Assembly: GCF_045207785.1 (NCBI RefSeq)
Contig: NZ_CP108777.1
Location: 2,790,001 to 2,854,000, forward strand
Direction of reading: 5' to 3'
Length of the DNA: 64,000 nucleotides
Source: Embleya sp045207785
GTDB lineage: Bacteria; Actinomycetota; Actinomycetes; Streptomycetales; Streptomycetaceae
The position numbers and the translations under genes were made by a program. Shown one piece after another: positions 54,449 through 63,881 of this stretch. Each line of letters opens with the position of its first letter. Position 1 is the first letter of the stretch. Below the pieces are notes generated by a model. It was not told where the DNA came from, did no database searches, and saw nothing but the letters and a program-made list of their open reading frames with translations.

Positions 54449-55072
54449 TCAGAACGGGGGTTGCCAGTCGCCCCAGTGCTCGGTGGGGCCGTGTCGCCAT
54501 TCGGTTTCGTCCGACCAGGGCCACAGATAGCCTGCCCATTCACACTCCGGGATCGCGCCTTCCCAGTCGTCGGTGCAGCGCTCGGCCCAGGCTTCTCCCA
54601 CCATGACCGGTCGCGTCAGCATGCGGCTGGTTGCCTCCTGCACGCGCAGCACCAGGCCCAGTCCGTTGGATCCGGGGTTTCCCCGCGGCCCGTAGGAAAC
54701 CTGGATCACCTCGCAGTCGTGGGCATGGTGGAGGAACTGCTGCAGATCGGCGGGCATGCAGCCGGTCAGTTCACGTCCCCAGAGCTTCACCTGGGGGCCG
54801 CGGACGGCGTCGACGCCGACACAGAACAATCCGCCGTCGATGAGGTAGGCGTACACAGCGGGTTCTGCATTCGGCGTGCCGAACTCCACACCGATGATCT
54901 CTTCGAACGGGTCCGCCCGGAACCGACGCAACTCGATCATGCCCGGCAGCGCCGCCGCGACCTCGGCGATACGCATGCCGAAGCACAGCGGCCCGACGCT
55001 CTCCAGCGGCACGAGCTCCCAGTCCAAAAGCGCCGACCCCGTCACCGCGTCATGCGGCTCCGACCCCACCAC
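54449..55072 (-). CDS. Hypothetical protein
   Basis: 207 residues from GTG 55072. Soluble alpha/beta composition with many Trp near the C-terminus (DWEGAIPECEWAGYLWPWSD, then HWGDWQPPF) and a central LFCVGVDAVRGPQVKLWGRE. The N-terminal LVPLESVGPLCFGMRIAEVA is of the type seen in immunity-like or SMI1-related orphan proteins of Streptomyces. I do not recognise a defined domain. It converges with the relic at 53889. Confidence 0.65.
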   Translation of the reverse strand: MVGSEPHDAVTGSALLDWELVPLESVGPLCFGMRIAEVAAALPGMIELRRFRADPFEEIIGVEFGTPNAEPAVYAYLIDGGLFCVGVDAVRGPQVKLWGRELTGCMPADLQQFLHHAHDCEVIQVSYGPRGNPGSNGLGLVLRVQEATSRMLTRPVMVGEAWAERCTDDWEGAIPECEWAGYLWPWSDETEWRHGPTEHWGDWQPPF

Positions 55073-55834
55073 TGCTCACCAGCCCCGTCCGCCCGCCAAG
55101 CCGTGCGCTTGCCGGCGCTCGGCATCCGCCCGGGCATTACATCAAGATCCCGTTCGTTCACGGAACCCAGGCAGGGCCCTGACCCACGCCTCCCTCCGGC
55201 AGGTTCAGGAGCAGGTACTCGTCCTGTCGTTCAACCTCCGGCAGCGGGTACTTGCGCTGCTCGATGGATTGCCGGTCATGATCGGACCGGTATCCACGCG
55301 TCTCGCGGACGCGTTTCCGAACCGCCCTGGCGGAGCGGGCCACCCGGGACCTGAAGGTCCTGATCCCGCATCCGTCTCGGCCGTAGCACCGACGCCACCC
55401 GCGCCCCGCCACCTCGGGTCGGTCCCGACCGGTGAAACACCGCCGACCCCTTCCGCTTGTCGCAGGGGCGGAGTACTGTTCCCGGTCCGTTGATCTTGGG
55501 AGGTGCCCCTTATGTGGGTGATCCGGGAATTCTTGTGGACAGGGTTTGTGGTTGACCGCTGACCGTCTGATCGATCCGAGTCCTGGAAGACAGGCGCCAC
55601 GGGGTCTTATGGCCCCGGGGGCGGGGCCATGCGGGTGGATGATGCTGCTCTGTTGCGCCTTTGTGAAACTGGCTGTGGCGCGTATCTCAATTTCGTGACG
55701 CCAGCGGGCGGGTCGACCGATCCCTGAGGCCCGCTGCCGTGGCCTCGGACCGGATGTGTCGTGAGGTCTCCTTGTGGTTGACCGGTCGGCCGTAGCCTGT
55801 TGCCCGACATTGCCGTTGTCATCGGGGGTGGCGG
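55073..55834. other. 760 bases without a supported gene
   Basis: Only short or low-complexity frames on both strands; none has a domain motif together with a start signal. The GC content drops around 55480-55570 and 55680-55830, which may reflect promoters, the latter for the kinase gene. Confidence 0.4.
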
Positions 55835-57415
55835 GTGGAACGCGGGGAACTGGTGGCGGGACGTTACGAGTTGCTGAAACGGCTCGGCCGGGGTGGCATG
55901 GGCGAGGTGTGGGCCGGGCGAGACCGCGTGCTGCACCGGGACGTGGCGGTCAAGATGCTGGTCCTGGACGCGGCGGTACACGCGGATCTGCCGCGCCGGT
56001 TCGAGCGCGAGGCGGTGGCCGCCGCCCAGATCAACCATCCGAACGTGGTCGCCCTGTACGACCGGGGGATCCACGAGGACCTGTGGTTCCTGGTGATGGA
56101 GCGGGTCGAGGGCGCCAATCTCGCCGAGCACGTCCGCGACGGGGAACCGATTGATCCGGCCCGCGCGCTCGCCATCGCGCAGGAGGTCTGTGCGGCGCTG
56201 GTCGCCGCGCACCGGGCCGGGGTCGTCCACTACGACATCAAGCCGCACAACGTGATGATCACCCCCGACGGTGGGGTCAAGGTCGTCGACTTCGGCATCG
56301 CCGGGTTCCTCCAGACCGCCTTCACCCTCGCGGCCTCCTCCCAGCTCGCCCCCGCGGGCACCCCGCAGTACGGCGCGCCCGAGCAGTTCCTCACCGAACG
56401 CGGGGACGCCCGATCCGACCTGTACGCCCTCGGCAGCGTGCTGTTCGCCCTGCTCGCCGGCCGACCGCCGTTCATCGGCCCCACCAGCTTCGCGATCATG
56501 CAACTGAAGCTCACCGAGGACGCCCCACGCCTGGACACGCTCTGCGTGGGCCTGCCGCCCGCGCTGACGGACCTGGTCGCCGCACTCCTGGAACGCGACC
56601 CCGGCCGGCGCCCCCGGACCGCGGAGGAGGTCCACGAACACCTGGACCGGCTCCGGACCGCTCTCGCCGCCTCCGACACCCGGACCGCAACCGCCGTCAC
56701 CGCCACGCCGTCGCGGCGCACACCCCCACCACGCATCGAACGCCGGCCGACTCGGGACGGTGCCTTCGACATCTCCTGGACCGGCCGGGAACCGATCACC
56801 GACTACGCCTCGGCCCGCGTACGCACGCCCGTGCTCGCGCTCTACCTCCTGATCCTCCTGGCGGTCGCGGCGACCAGTATCGGCGTCTGGATCGCCACGG
56901 ACGGCATCGCCAAGACCCCAAGCAAGGAGGACAACCCCTGGGACGTGCTCCTCGTCCTGGCGATTGTGGCAGCGATATCGGCGTGCGCGATGCCCTTCGC
57001 GTTGGTGACGAGCACACGCCGCAACAGGCGCCACCGGAACGCGCTCCCGGGGCGAGCGCCCTGGTCACTCCATGTCGGCCCCGACGGCATCGTCACCACC
57101 GACGTCTTCAGCCGCACCGTCACCTGGGAACAGGCCAAGACCGTCACCGTGGAGACCGTCATCTCCACCTCTGTGCCCTACTCGTACCCCGCACTGCACG
57201 TCTCCTTCGTCGACAGCAACGTCACCCCGCTGCGTCCGGCAGGCTGGTTCTACGCCGGGACGGTTCCCGGCCAACGGTGGAGCCGTGTCCCCCTGTGTGT
57301 CCTCGGGCCGCTGACCGAGCAACAGCATTTTGAGCTCACCCAGGCCCTCGCCCGCCACGCGGGCCCCCGGTGGCGTCCGCAGGTCGGTTCCACAACGACA
57401 CCGCGACGACGATGA
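55835..57415 (+). CDS. Membrane-anchored Ser/Thr protein kinase with C-terminal PH-like region
   Basis: 526 residues from GTG 55835. Kinase domain (11-270): glycine loop GRGGMGEVW, Lys40 in VAVKML, catalytic loop HYDIKPHNVMI near 131-141 (Tyr where most have Arg), and VDFGIAG near 152, with GTPQYGAPEQF. A Thr/Pro-rich juxtamembrane segment is followed by two transmembrane helices (about 332-352 and 370-390) and a C-terminal 120 residues (PWSLHVGPDGIVTTDVFSRT, VTWEQAKTVTVE) that read like a PH-like bacterial domain. No PASTA or propeller sensor is present. Substrates are unknown. Confidence 0.92.
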   Translation: MERGELVAGRYELLKRLGRGGMGEVWAGRDRVLHRDVAVKMLVLDAAVHADLPRRFEREAVAAAQINHPNVVALYDRGIHEDLWFLVMERVEGANLAEHVRDGEPIDPARALAIAQEVCAALVAAHRAGVVHYDIKPHNVMITPDGGVKVVDFGIAGFLQTAFTLAASSQLAPAGTPQYGAPEQFLTERGDARSDLYALGSVLFALLAGRPPFIGPTSFAIMQLKLTEDAPRLDTLCVGLPPALTDLVAALLERDPGRRPRTAEEVHEHLDRLRTALAASDTRTATAVTATPSRRTPPPRIERRPTRDGAFDISWTGREPITDYASARVRTPVLALYLLILLAVAATSIGVWIATDGIAKTPSKEDNPWDVLLVLAIVAAISACAMPFALVTSTRRNRRHRNALPGRAPWSLHVGPDGIVTTDVFSRTVTWEQAKTVTVETVISTSVPYSYPALHVSFVDSNVTPLRPAGWFYAGTVPGQRWSRVPLCVLGPLTEQQHFELTQALARHAGPRWRPQVGSTTTPRRR

Positions 57416-57449
57416 CACGACAGGTTCACGGGGCTCCCAGCACCGCAGA

Positions 57450-57900
57450 CCCCCAGGCTCTGCCCCATGAGCGTCACTTCCGTTGTGATGGCGCCATCCG
57501 ATTTTGGCGGAGCCACAGCCCCCGTCGTGTAGCGGGCGGTGTCCGCCCTGGCGCGGCCTTCCACAATCAACGGACGGCGGACCTTGTCATAGCGGCCGTT
57601 CGCTCGCGCCTGCTCGACCACCGCGGCGCGGTCGTGCAAGGCGTAGTCCGTCAGGTCACGCCGGACCGACGCCGGAACGTAGATCCAGCCGGCCGACTGC
57701 CCCTTCGCGATCGTGCCCGGCAGCCAGAACCTGCCGGGGCCTGTGGGAGCCTCCCACTCGACCACGTGGGCCTGCTCGGAAACGCGCCTGCCGGTGCGAA
57801 CCATCAGGTCGCAGAAGGTGGCGTTTGCGCTCGCTCCAGCGACCCCGAAACCCAGCCCGGGGACGCCCGTCAATTCCGTAGCCCCGCACCCCAACAGGTC
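57450..57900 (-). pseudogene. Tyrosine-recombinase/integrase fragment
   Basis: Minus strand: ATFCDLMVRTGRRVSEQAHV, GPGRFWLPGTIAKGQSAGWI, YVPASVRRDLTDYALHDRAA and EQARANGRYDKVRRPLIVEG. T-G-R-R-(V)-S-E is the first catalytic Arg box of phage-type integrases. The C-terminal HxxR and Tyr are absent and the N-terminal core-binding domain is missing. This is a remnant of an integrated element. Confidence 0.65.
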
Positions 57901-58006
57901 GACGAGGTTCCAAGGCGCAACACCTGCGGACCGTACGCGATCACGGTCAATGACCAGGCGCACACAAGCAACCACCAACGACGATGGCGTCACCTGCCGG
58001 GCCGTG

Positions 58007-58321
58007 ATGACCCAAGAGGCCGCAGCCCGCCCCGACGAGGAACACCGCGCGATGTACCGCCGCCTCGAACCACTCCTCCAAGGCCCGCCGAACCCCGCAC
58101 TGGCACCGATCAACCGCACCCTGAACACCAACCTGAACGCCTTCGTCCTCGAACGCCTCGAAGGCCTCCACACCAGCGGCCACCACGTCGGCCTCAACGA
58201 CCTGGTCCCGGGCCTGCTGCGCCCGGACATCGACCCGCAACTCCTGGCGACCATGAACCTGTTGTTCGACCAACAGATCGAGAGCATCGCGGACCGGGTC
58301 CGGCGCGGCGTGTCGACCTGA
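58007..58321 (+). CDS. Small hypothetical protein
   Basis: 104 residues from ATG 58007 (a GTG one codon earlier is possible). Helical: EEHRAMYRRLEPLLQGPPNP, INRTLNTNLNAFVLERLEGL and LDPQLLATMNLL-type segments. No recognised domain or signal peptide. It is followed by a strong hairpin at 58382, which supports it as a transcribed gene. Confidence 0.55.
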   Translation: MTQEAAARPDEEHRAMYRRLEPLLQGPPNPALAPINRTLNTNLNAFVLERLEGLHTSGHHVGLNDLVPGLLRPDIDPQLLATMNLLFDQQIESIADRVRRGVST

Positions 58322-58381
58322 ACCCGTCCACGGGCGACCGGTGTTCCCCTCCGCCGGGTCGTCCGCGCGACGAACGAGAAG

Positions 58382-58413
58382 GGCTCCGGCCGCGCGTTGC
58401 CGCGGCCGGAGCC
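58382..58413 (+). terminator. Intrinsic terminator-like hairpin
   Basis: GGCTCCGGCCGCG, six-base loop, then the exact complement CGCGGCCGGAGCC followed by TTTCCTC. The 13-base perfect stem and short T-run sit 60 bases after the stop of the gene at 58007. Confidence 0.85.
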
Positions 58414-58626
58414 TTTCCTCGTCGACCTGCGCGAGGCACAGCCCGCACGGCACGCCACGAGGCGAGTATGTGTGGACCCCGCGAAGGACACCCGACCACC
58501 CTTCGCAAGGCCGAGCCCTTCCTCGCCTTCGTCGGCATAGCCGCAACCCTCATCGGCTACCGACGATTGGCCGAGGCAACCACCTGACTACCTGGCTTGT
58601 CATACCCACGCGCCATGCTCTCCGAC

Positions 58627-59058
58627 ATGGACGAAAACGCCTTCTGGCAGCTCATCGAAGCGTGCAACCCCTCTGTCCCCGACCCCGGGGGCCATAAGCT
58701 CGCTGCTGCCCTGACAGCCCGCCTGGTGAACGCCCCTGTATCTGATGTGGTCGGCTTCGCCGAGCAGCTCTCCTGGGTCCTGTACAGGCTGGACCGGGAG
58801 GAATACGGAGATGGCCTGTCGGGCGATCAGTTCCTCTACACCCGAGCGGCGGTCGTCGCAGCCGGCCGTGAGGAGTACGAGAGCGTACTTCGAGCCCCAC
58901 AGCGGTTCATGCCGTACGCGAGCGACCTCGTCTGGGCCGAGGCCCTGCTCTACGTACCCGACAACGCGTACAAGCACCTCACCGGCGACGACTGGGACCG
59001 CCGCACCCGCTACAGCTATGAGTCGTACTCCAACACAGCCGGATGGTCCCACGTATAG
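58627..59058 (+). CDS. DUF4240 domain protein
   Basis: 143 residues from ATG 58627 (MDENAFWQLIEACNPSVPD); starts at 58615 or 58597 are also in frame. The MDxxxFWxLIE opening and the following helices (VVGFAEQLSWVLYRLDREEY, DQFLYTRAAVVAAGREEYES) fit DUF4240, a small actinobacterial family of unknown function, often seen among immunity-type orphans. Soluble. It is an isolated gene after the terminator. Confidence 0.75.
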   Translation: MDENAFWQLIEACNPSVPDPGGHKLAAALTARLVNAPVSDVVGFAEQLSWVLYRLDREEYGDGLSGDQFLYTRAAVVAAGREEYESVLRAPQRFMPYASDLVWAEALLYVPDNAYKHLTGDDWDRRTRYSYESYSNTAGWSHV

Positions 59059-59180
59059 GCGCCGGCGGTCGCTCCTACCCCACCATCTGAATCGACTTCT
59101 TTGGTCGAGGATGCCGCCAGGGGCTCTCAGCCAGCAGGCCACCTCCGAGAACTCACCAACCCTGGCGGGACACCCTCCCC

Positions 59181-61025
59181 CTACACCCACCGCATCCCGA
59201 GTGCGGTGAGGGCATCGACGCGCTCCCGCGCCCAGGAAGCCTGTCGTTGGCGTGCGTTGGCGATCGCCACACCCAACTTCACCCGGTGTGCCTCACCGCC
59301 CGCCTCGACGGTCTCGACGTGTTTGCGCGGCACGGTCAAATGCCCCTCCCGCTCACGGAACGCCGCCGCCGCGGCCAGGGTCAGCGCCCACCGGTCCACT
59401 GAAGCCGCGCGCTGCGCCGGGACCTCGGCCACTTCGACGCCGACCCCGGCCAGGGCCTCCCGCTGTGCCAGCGTCAGGCCCGTCCCGCCGCGCCGTTGCC
59501 GTTCCAGCCAGGCTCCGATGTCCTCGCCGCCGATGGTGTGTCCGGGCACGAGCTCGTCGAGGCTTCCGCCGCTTTCGGTGTGCAGTCGTACCGTCGTGAG
59601 TATGCGTTGCCGGTCCAGGGACCACCGCCGGGCGGGCTCGTCGCGTCCGGTGGGCTCGAAGAGTGGGGCGGGTTCGCGGTCGGTGTGCGCGGCGAATTCG
59701 CCCAGCACCCGCCGCCGGTGCTCGGTCTCGTGTTCGCAGCACAGCCAGTTCGCCCACACCGCCGCCGGATACCGCTGCGGGTCCGTTTCGTGCAGTCGCT
59801 TCGCGACGTCGGGCAGGGTCTCCGCGCACGCCTGGGCCTCCGCCGTCCGCGCGTGATAGGCGATGACGGTGTTCAACTCCTGGTCGGCGGCGACTCGCAG
59901 TACGGCGGTCTGCAGGGCGGCCAGGCGTGCGGCCCGGTACTCCTCGACCTCCTCGAGAGTGCGCCGGCCCGGGCCGCGGTTGAGGTCGAGGCCGCCGGCC
60001 TCGGCCAGGTTCTGGACGGTGGGGTCGGCGACGTCGACCACCACGATCCGAGGCTTGGCGAGCAGGCCCAGGCGCACGCCGGCCGCGAGTTCCAGGCGGT
60101 GGACGGTGGGGCCGAAGATTTCCTCGTTCTCCATGGATGCGACGGCGTGGAGCGGCAGTGGCGAGTGGATCGGACGTCCACCGCGCACTCGGATCGGCCC
60201 GGCGCCGCCCTCGTCGTCCTCGTCACCTTCGTTGTCCCGGCCGGCTTCGTCCTGGGCAAGGTTGTCGAGCCCACCCGGGCCCGCCGCCTCCGGGTTGTCC
60301 CATGCCTCGTCGTCGGCGAGGACCGAGGGCCGTTCGGCTTCGCCCTCGCCGGTGCCTTCGCTGTAGGTGCTGTTGGCGGGTGGTTCCCACACGCGTGGGG
60401 TCGCGGTGAGGTACAACCGCCCCTGGGCGGGGAGGCGTCGGTCGTCGTGGACGGCTCCCCACTCTTTCGCGAGCGATCCGCTGGTGCGGTGTCCCTCGTC
60501 GATACACACGAGCCTCCACGGTGCAAGGCGCAGCCCGTACACGCCCGTGTGGGCGTCCAGGATCGTGCCCAGCGACTGGTAGGTGGCGTACACCGTCAAC
60601 GGCCCGTCGGCCCGGGCCCACAGGGCGAGTTGCGGGGCGCTGGTGGTCGCCCGCACCCCGGCGCCGCCCAACGCCGCGTCGCCGCCGAAGGAACACACCG
60701 CCACCTGCGTCCCGCCCACGCGCCCGGCCCGCTGCCACGCCCGGACGGTCTGGACGAGGAGGTCGCGGCCCGGCACGAGGACCAGGACGCGGTCGTGCGC
60801 GGCGAGGGTTGTGGCGGTTGCGGCGGCGACCCAGGTCTTGCCGGTGCCGCAGGCCATGACCGCGGTGGCGCGGCGTCCGCTGTATCGGGCGCTGCCCACT
60901 GCTGTGGGGTCCGGGTTCTCCAGTTCGCGGACGACGGCGGTCAGGGCGTCGCGTTGGTGGGGGCGCAGCGTCGGAGTGGTGTTGCGGGCGGGTCGGCGTG
61001 CGATGGGGGCGTTGGGGTTGGGCAT
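59181..61025 (-). CDS. DEAD/DEAH-type helicase with helicase-associated C-terminus, lacking motifs V-VI
   Basis: 614 residues from ATG 61025. RecA-like domain 1: TLRPHQRDALTAVVRELENP, Walker A MACGTGKTW (about 57-65), LVLVPGRDLLVQT, DEGH near 177 and LYLTATPRVW. Domain 2 begins (LNTVIAYHARTAEAQACAET, then RRRVLGEFAAHTDRE), but the next block, where L-S-N/x-E-G-V-D (motif V) and Q-x-x-G-R-x-x-R (motif VI) should be, is replaced by about 15 residues. The helicase-associated end (AAAAFREREGHLTVPRKHVE and VAIANARQRQASWARERVDA) is intact. ATP hydrolysis coupling should be impaired. An acidic linker lies at 255-285. Confidence 0.85.
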   Translation of the reverse strand: MPNPNAPIARRPARNTTPTLRPHQRDALTAVVRELENPDPTAVGSARYSGRRATAVMACGTGKTWVAAATATTLAAHDRVLVLVPGRDLLVQTVRAWQRAGRVGGTQVAVCSFGGDAALGGAGVRATTSAPQLALWARADGPLTVYATYQSLGTILDAHTGVYGLRLAPWRLVCIDEGHRTSGSLAKEWGAVHDDRRLPAQGRLYLTATPRVWEPPANSTYSEGTGEGEAERPSVLADDEAWDNPEAAGPGGLDNLAQDEAGRDNEGDEDDEGGAGPIRVRGGRPIHSPLPLHAVASMENEEIFGPTVHRLELAAGVRLGLLAKPRIVVVDVADPTVQNLAEAGGLDLNRGPGRRTLEEVEEYRAARLAALQTAVLRVAADQELNTVIAYHARTAEAQACAETLPDVAKRLHETDPQRYPAAVWANWLCCEHETEHRRRVLGEFAAHTDREPAPLFEPTGRDEPARRWSLDRQRILTTVRLHTESGGSLDELVPGHTIGGEDIGAWLERQRRGGTGLTLAQREALAGVGVEVAEVPAQRAASVDRWALTLAAAAAFREREGHLTVPRKHVETVEAGGEAHRVKLGVAIANARQRQASWARERVDALTALGMRWV

Positions 61026-61076
61026 CGGGGTCTCCGCGTGGGGCGAGCCGGGTGTCCGTGTCGGGGGTGGGTGACC

Positions 61077-61574
61077 TCAGGCCCGTGTGTCCTGGTGATT
61101 GGGTGCGGTGGGGGCGTCGCCGGGGCCCACGGGCCACGGGCTCCGGAGTTTGGAGGGAGAGCTTTTGCCGATGCGGCGGCGGTAGAGGTCCTGGGCGCCT
61201 TGTTCGGTGATGCCGAGGCGCTCGCCGATCTCGCGCCAGGTCATCCGCGGCTTGCCGTCGGCGGTGGGGGTGCGTGCGGCGCGCAGCAGTTCGGCCTCGC
61301 AGTGCTCCCACCAGTTGCGCGCGGCGGGCACCGCCTCGAGGGCGTCGGCGACGTCCTCGACGGCCAAGCGGTTCGGGTCGCCGGCCAGCGCAGCGACGAT
61401 GGATCGGCCGACGACGTGGGTGATCGCCAGGTACGGCTCGGCGTTCGTGTCCAGCGCCCGCTCCACATCGCGTTCGATCGCCTCGTGGTGGCGTGTGATG
61501 ATCCGCGCGGCGGGGTGGTCGCCGCCGAGAGGGCTTGCCGGGGACGGGGATGCCTTCTCGCCTGGGGTGGTCAT
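61077..61574 (-). CDS. HTH protein of unknown function upstream of the helicase
   Basis: 165 residues from ATG 61574. N-terminal helical region (AARIITRHHEAIERDVERAL, LAITHVVGRSIVAALAGDP, VEDVADALEAVPAARNWWEH) and a sigma-region-4-like HTH near 118-145 (MTWREIGERLGITEQGAQDL, then YRRRIG). It is on the same strand 51 bases before the helicase gene, so co-transcribed. The HTH, with a palindromic motif just upstream at 61600, suggests autoregulation of the pair. Confidence 0.7.
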   Translation of the reverse strand: MTTPGEKASPSPASPLGGDHPAARIITRHHEAIERDVERALDTNAEPYLAITHVVGRSIVAALAGDPNRLAVEDVADALEAVPAARNWWEHCEAELLRAARTPTADGKPRMTWREIGERLGITEQGAQDLYRRRIGKSSPSKLRSPWPVGPGDAPTAPNHQDTRA

Positions 61575-61599
61575 TCCGCCACGCTACGATGCCCAAAGT

Positions 61600-61621
61600 T
61601 TCCTTGACAAGGATTCCTTGA
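61600..61621. promoter_or_regulatory. Interlocked palindrome upstream of the HTH gene
   Basis: TTCCTTGACAAGGATTCCTTGA contains TCCTTG-A-CAAGGA and CAAGGA-T-TCCTTG overlapping by one arm, giving three alternating half sites. It lies 26 bases before the ATG at 61574 on its strand, a typical operator place; half-site triplication would allow cooperative binding. Confidence 0.6.
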
Positions 61622-62097
61622 GCAGCCCGTCGCGTGTTCAGCGTTCAACGAGAAACGAGCGGCGATCACCGGGCCTCGACCCCCCGGCTCCTGCCGCTCG
61701 CACAGCCAGCGGGGGAGGACGCGGTGGGCCGCTCGTGCACACGACACATCGACCGCCGCATTCCGATCACGACGCAACACCGTCGAGCCGCGCCGGACGA
61801 GACCCCCGTGCGCGCAACGAGCCGAGGAAGACCGTCAAGCCGACGCACCGCAGTGTGGGCGATGCGGGCCGGCCTTGCTCGAATGTTCCGCCGGGCGGAC
61901 GCGTTGCGGGGGTGAAGGTCGGGCTGTCTCCGGTGTGCGGTGCCGCTGCGGTGGACTGTCAAGGGCTCTGTTCGCTCGCCTCGATACATGGCACCGATCG
62001 ATGATCGGAAGGCTTGTGGGGGCTCACCGGCGCCTTGGCGCGGGTCCGGTACATCGTCTGCATCGGTGCGGTGAACGACTGACAGTGAGGATGTGTG
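61622..62097. other. Divergent intergenic region
   Basis: About 475 bases between the HTH gene and the Abi-type gene. Overlapping frames are Arg-rich shadows; beyond the operator-like repeat at its left edge I see no conserved element. Confidence 0.4.
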
Positions 62098-62777
62098 GTG
62101 GCTCCTCCGCCGGGTCTGACTCACCAACTGACCGACGCCGACAGGTTGTCTTTTGCGGGATTCGTCGGCTCGCGTGGAGGGGTCGCCGCACGCGACCGGA
62201 CGGGCGTCCGTGACCTCAGGTCCCCGACGGCGCGATCAGCGGCCGACCCGTGTACAGGGCCCGCCGCCGCACCTCGTTCCACGGCGGACTGCCCGAACTC
62301 AAACTCGACACCCGCCCGCTGCTGACCGACCCCGTGGTCCTGCACGAGCACCTCGGCCGGATCCGCGACGGGATCGAACGCGACCCCGCCGCGGCGATCG
62401 CCTCGTGCAAGGAACTCGTCGAGAGCCTGCTCAAGATGATCCTCGACAAGAGCACGGTCGAATACACCAAGAACGACAACATCCCCAAGCTCTATACACA
62501 GGTCGCCGCGCTGCCGGCCCTCAAAGCCGAATCCGTCCCCGCGAGCGCGAAGGGCAGCGAGGCGTCCCACAAAGTCCTGGGCACCCTCGCGCAGACGGTC
62601 AACTCCCTCGCCGAACTTCGCAACCAACTCGGCCTGGGCCACGGCCGCACCACACCCAGCCCCGCGCTCGCCCGCCACCCGCGCCTCGCGCTCAACGCCA
62701 CCGTGACCGTTGCCGAGTTCCTCCTCGACACCTGGCACGAACGCGTCGACAAGGGCCTCCTCACACCCACACCCTGA
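62098..62777 (+). pseudogene. Abortive-infection (Abi C-terminal domain) family gene with one frameshift
   Basis: GTG 62098: HQLTDADRLSFAGFVGSRGG, VAARDRTGVRDLR in one frame; then, after adding a G to AGGTCCCC, VPDGAISGRPVYRARRRTSF, LKLDTRPLLTDPVVLHEHLG, DPAAAIASCKELVESLLKMI, VLGTLAQTVNSLAELRNQLG and LGHGRTTPSPALARHPRLAL in the next, with stop at 62777. The C-terminal part is the Abi_C domain seen in predicted phage-exclusion proteins (about 225 residues in total). Without the repair, only a 175-residue product from GTG 62250 is possible. Proximity to the helicase and an integrase remnant suggests a defence island. Confidence 0.7.
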
Positions 62778-63099
62778 AACGGCAGGAACGCGAACCGACG
62801 ACGTCGAACGGGCAACACCACCTCCACGACCCCGGAGAGTCCCCACACACCGCCCACCGGCCGCGACGCCCATCCGGGCATCACCACTCCCCGGACGTCC
62901 CGCTGCGCCGCCGTCGCGCCGATCCCTGTGGGCATGGCCGAGCGACTCGAGCGACCGACGACCCGAATTCCCCTCGCGATCGAGCTACCTGCCTGCCCTT
63001 CCCCCGTCCTGCGCACATCCAAGAAGGACGCCCGGATTTCCCGTGTCACCGACTCGACCTGTTGCCATCGGATCCCGATCCCGGGCTGGTCGGTGCGTG
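62778..63099. other. Convergent intergenic region
   Basis: 320 bases with Pro/Arg-rich frames only. No gene or clear terminator seen. Confidence 0.4.
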
Positions 63100-63651
63100 T
63101 CAGCAGGCCACTCCCGCACCGCGCCACGCCAGCAGGACCTCGTCCAACGCCGCCCGGGCCTCCGGGCTGCCCGACCCCGGGTTCAGCACCAAGTGGGCCA
63201 CCAATGTGCGGGCGGCGGGCAGATCGAGAGTGAGCACCGTGAGAACCCTCTCCAAAGCGCTGATCACACCACGCAGATCGATCACATGGCCACAGTCGAG
63301 GTAGTCGGACAGCAGATCGGCCAGGCGCTCGCCGTCGTCGTTGGCGCCGTCGGCGGCCCGGACCAGTGCCGCATGACAGGCCCACACCGCGTTCAAGGCA
63401 TAGGCGGGCAAGGACACGACCCGCAGGTTTTCGGCACGGTGGTCGGTAGCGACGCAGTCCCCCACCACCTCGGCGGCCATCTGCCATGTCAGGGCCGGCC
63501 GCAGGTAGCGGGTGTCGTCGAGGGTGCGCACGGCAGCCGACCCCATGGTCCCCAGCACCTCGCCGACCAATCGGGCGTCGGTACTCCAAGCCGCCCCGGA
63601 AGGCAGGAGCACGGGGCGGTCGGGACCGGAGTCGGAAAGGCGGCTGCTCAT
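63100..63651 (-). CDS. Hypothetical protein
   Basis: 183 residues from ATG 63651 (MSSRLSDSG); the longer frame to 63723 is not supported by a ribosome site. All-helical: STDARLVGEVLGTMGSAAVR, LTWQMAAEVVGDCVATDHRA, LPAYALNAVWACHAALVRAA and DERLADLLSDYLDCG-type segments. No known domain recognised; the composition is that of a real soluble protein. It converges with the Abi-type gene. Confidence 0.65.
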   Translation of the reverse strand: MSSRLSDSGPDRPVLLPSGAAWSTDARLVGEVLGTMGSAAVRTLDDTRYLRPALTWQMAAEVVGDCVATDHRAENLRVVSLPAYALNAVWACHAALVRAADGANDDGERLADLLSDYLDCGHVIDLRGVISALERVLTVLTLDLPAARTLVAHLVLNPGSGSPEARAALDEVLLAWRGAGVAC

Positions 63652-63704
63652 ACCGAAGACCTGCCCTCCCAGCCGCGCGACGGCACGCGACACCCCTCCA
63701 ACCG

Positions 63705-63881
63705 TTCGAGCGAACCCTCGCACGTGTCCGGAGCGTCGCCGACGCCGGCGACGACACCGCCCTCCACACCCGTCGGGCCGCGATGCGCGCCCTGACCACC
63801 GCCCGCGCCGAAGCCCGAGCCGACAACGCCCGGGACCGGGCCGGGCTCGTGGACCGTCTGCTGTTGCGCCCGCGAACGTGA
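63705..63881 (+). pseudogene. Possible C-terminal gene fragment
   Basis: The frame reads FERTLARVRSVADAGDDTAL, HTRRAAMRALTTARAEARAD, then GLVDRLLLRPRT and a stop. It is helical and protein-like but has no start codon. It may be the end of a small gene whose 5' part was lost, just upstream of the next gene. Confidence 0.35.

Noticed and set aside
55158..55412. Small minus-strand gene
   Set aside because: Arg-rich composition, no start signal and no family resemblance.
57250..58491. Full-length integrase on the minus strand
   Set aside because: Only the stretch around 57450-57900 matches an integrase; the rest is antisense to the small gene at 58007 and non-conserved.
59496..61607. A 703-codon plus-strand open frame
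   Set aside because: Antisense to the helicase and HTH genes, with no recognisable domain.
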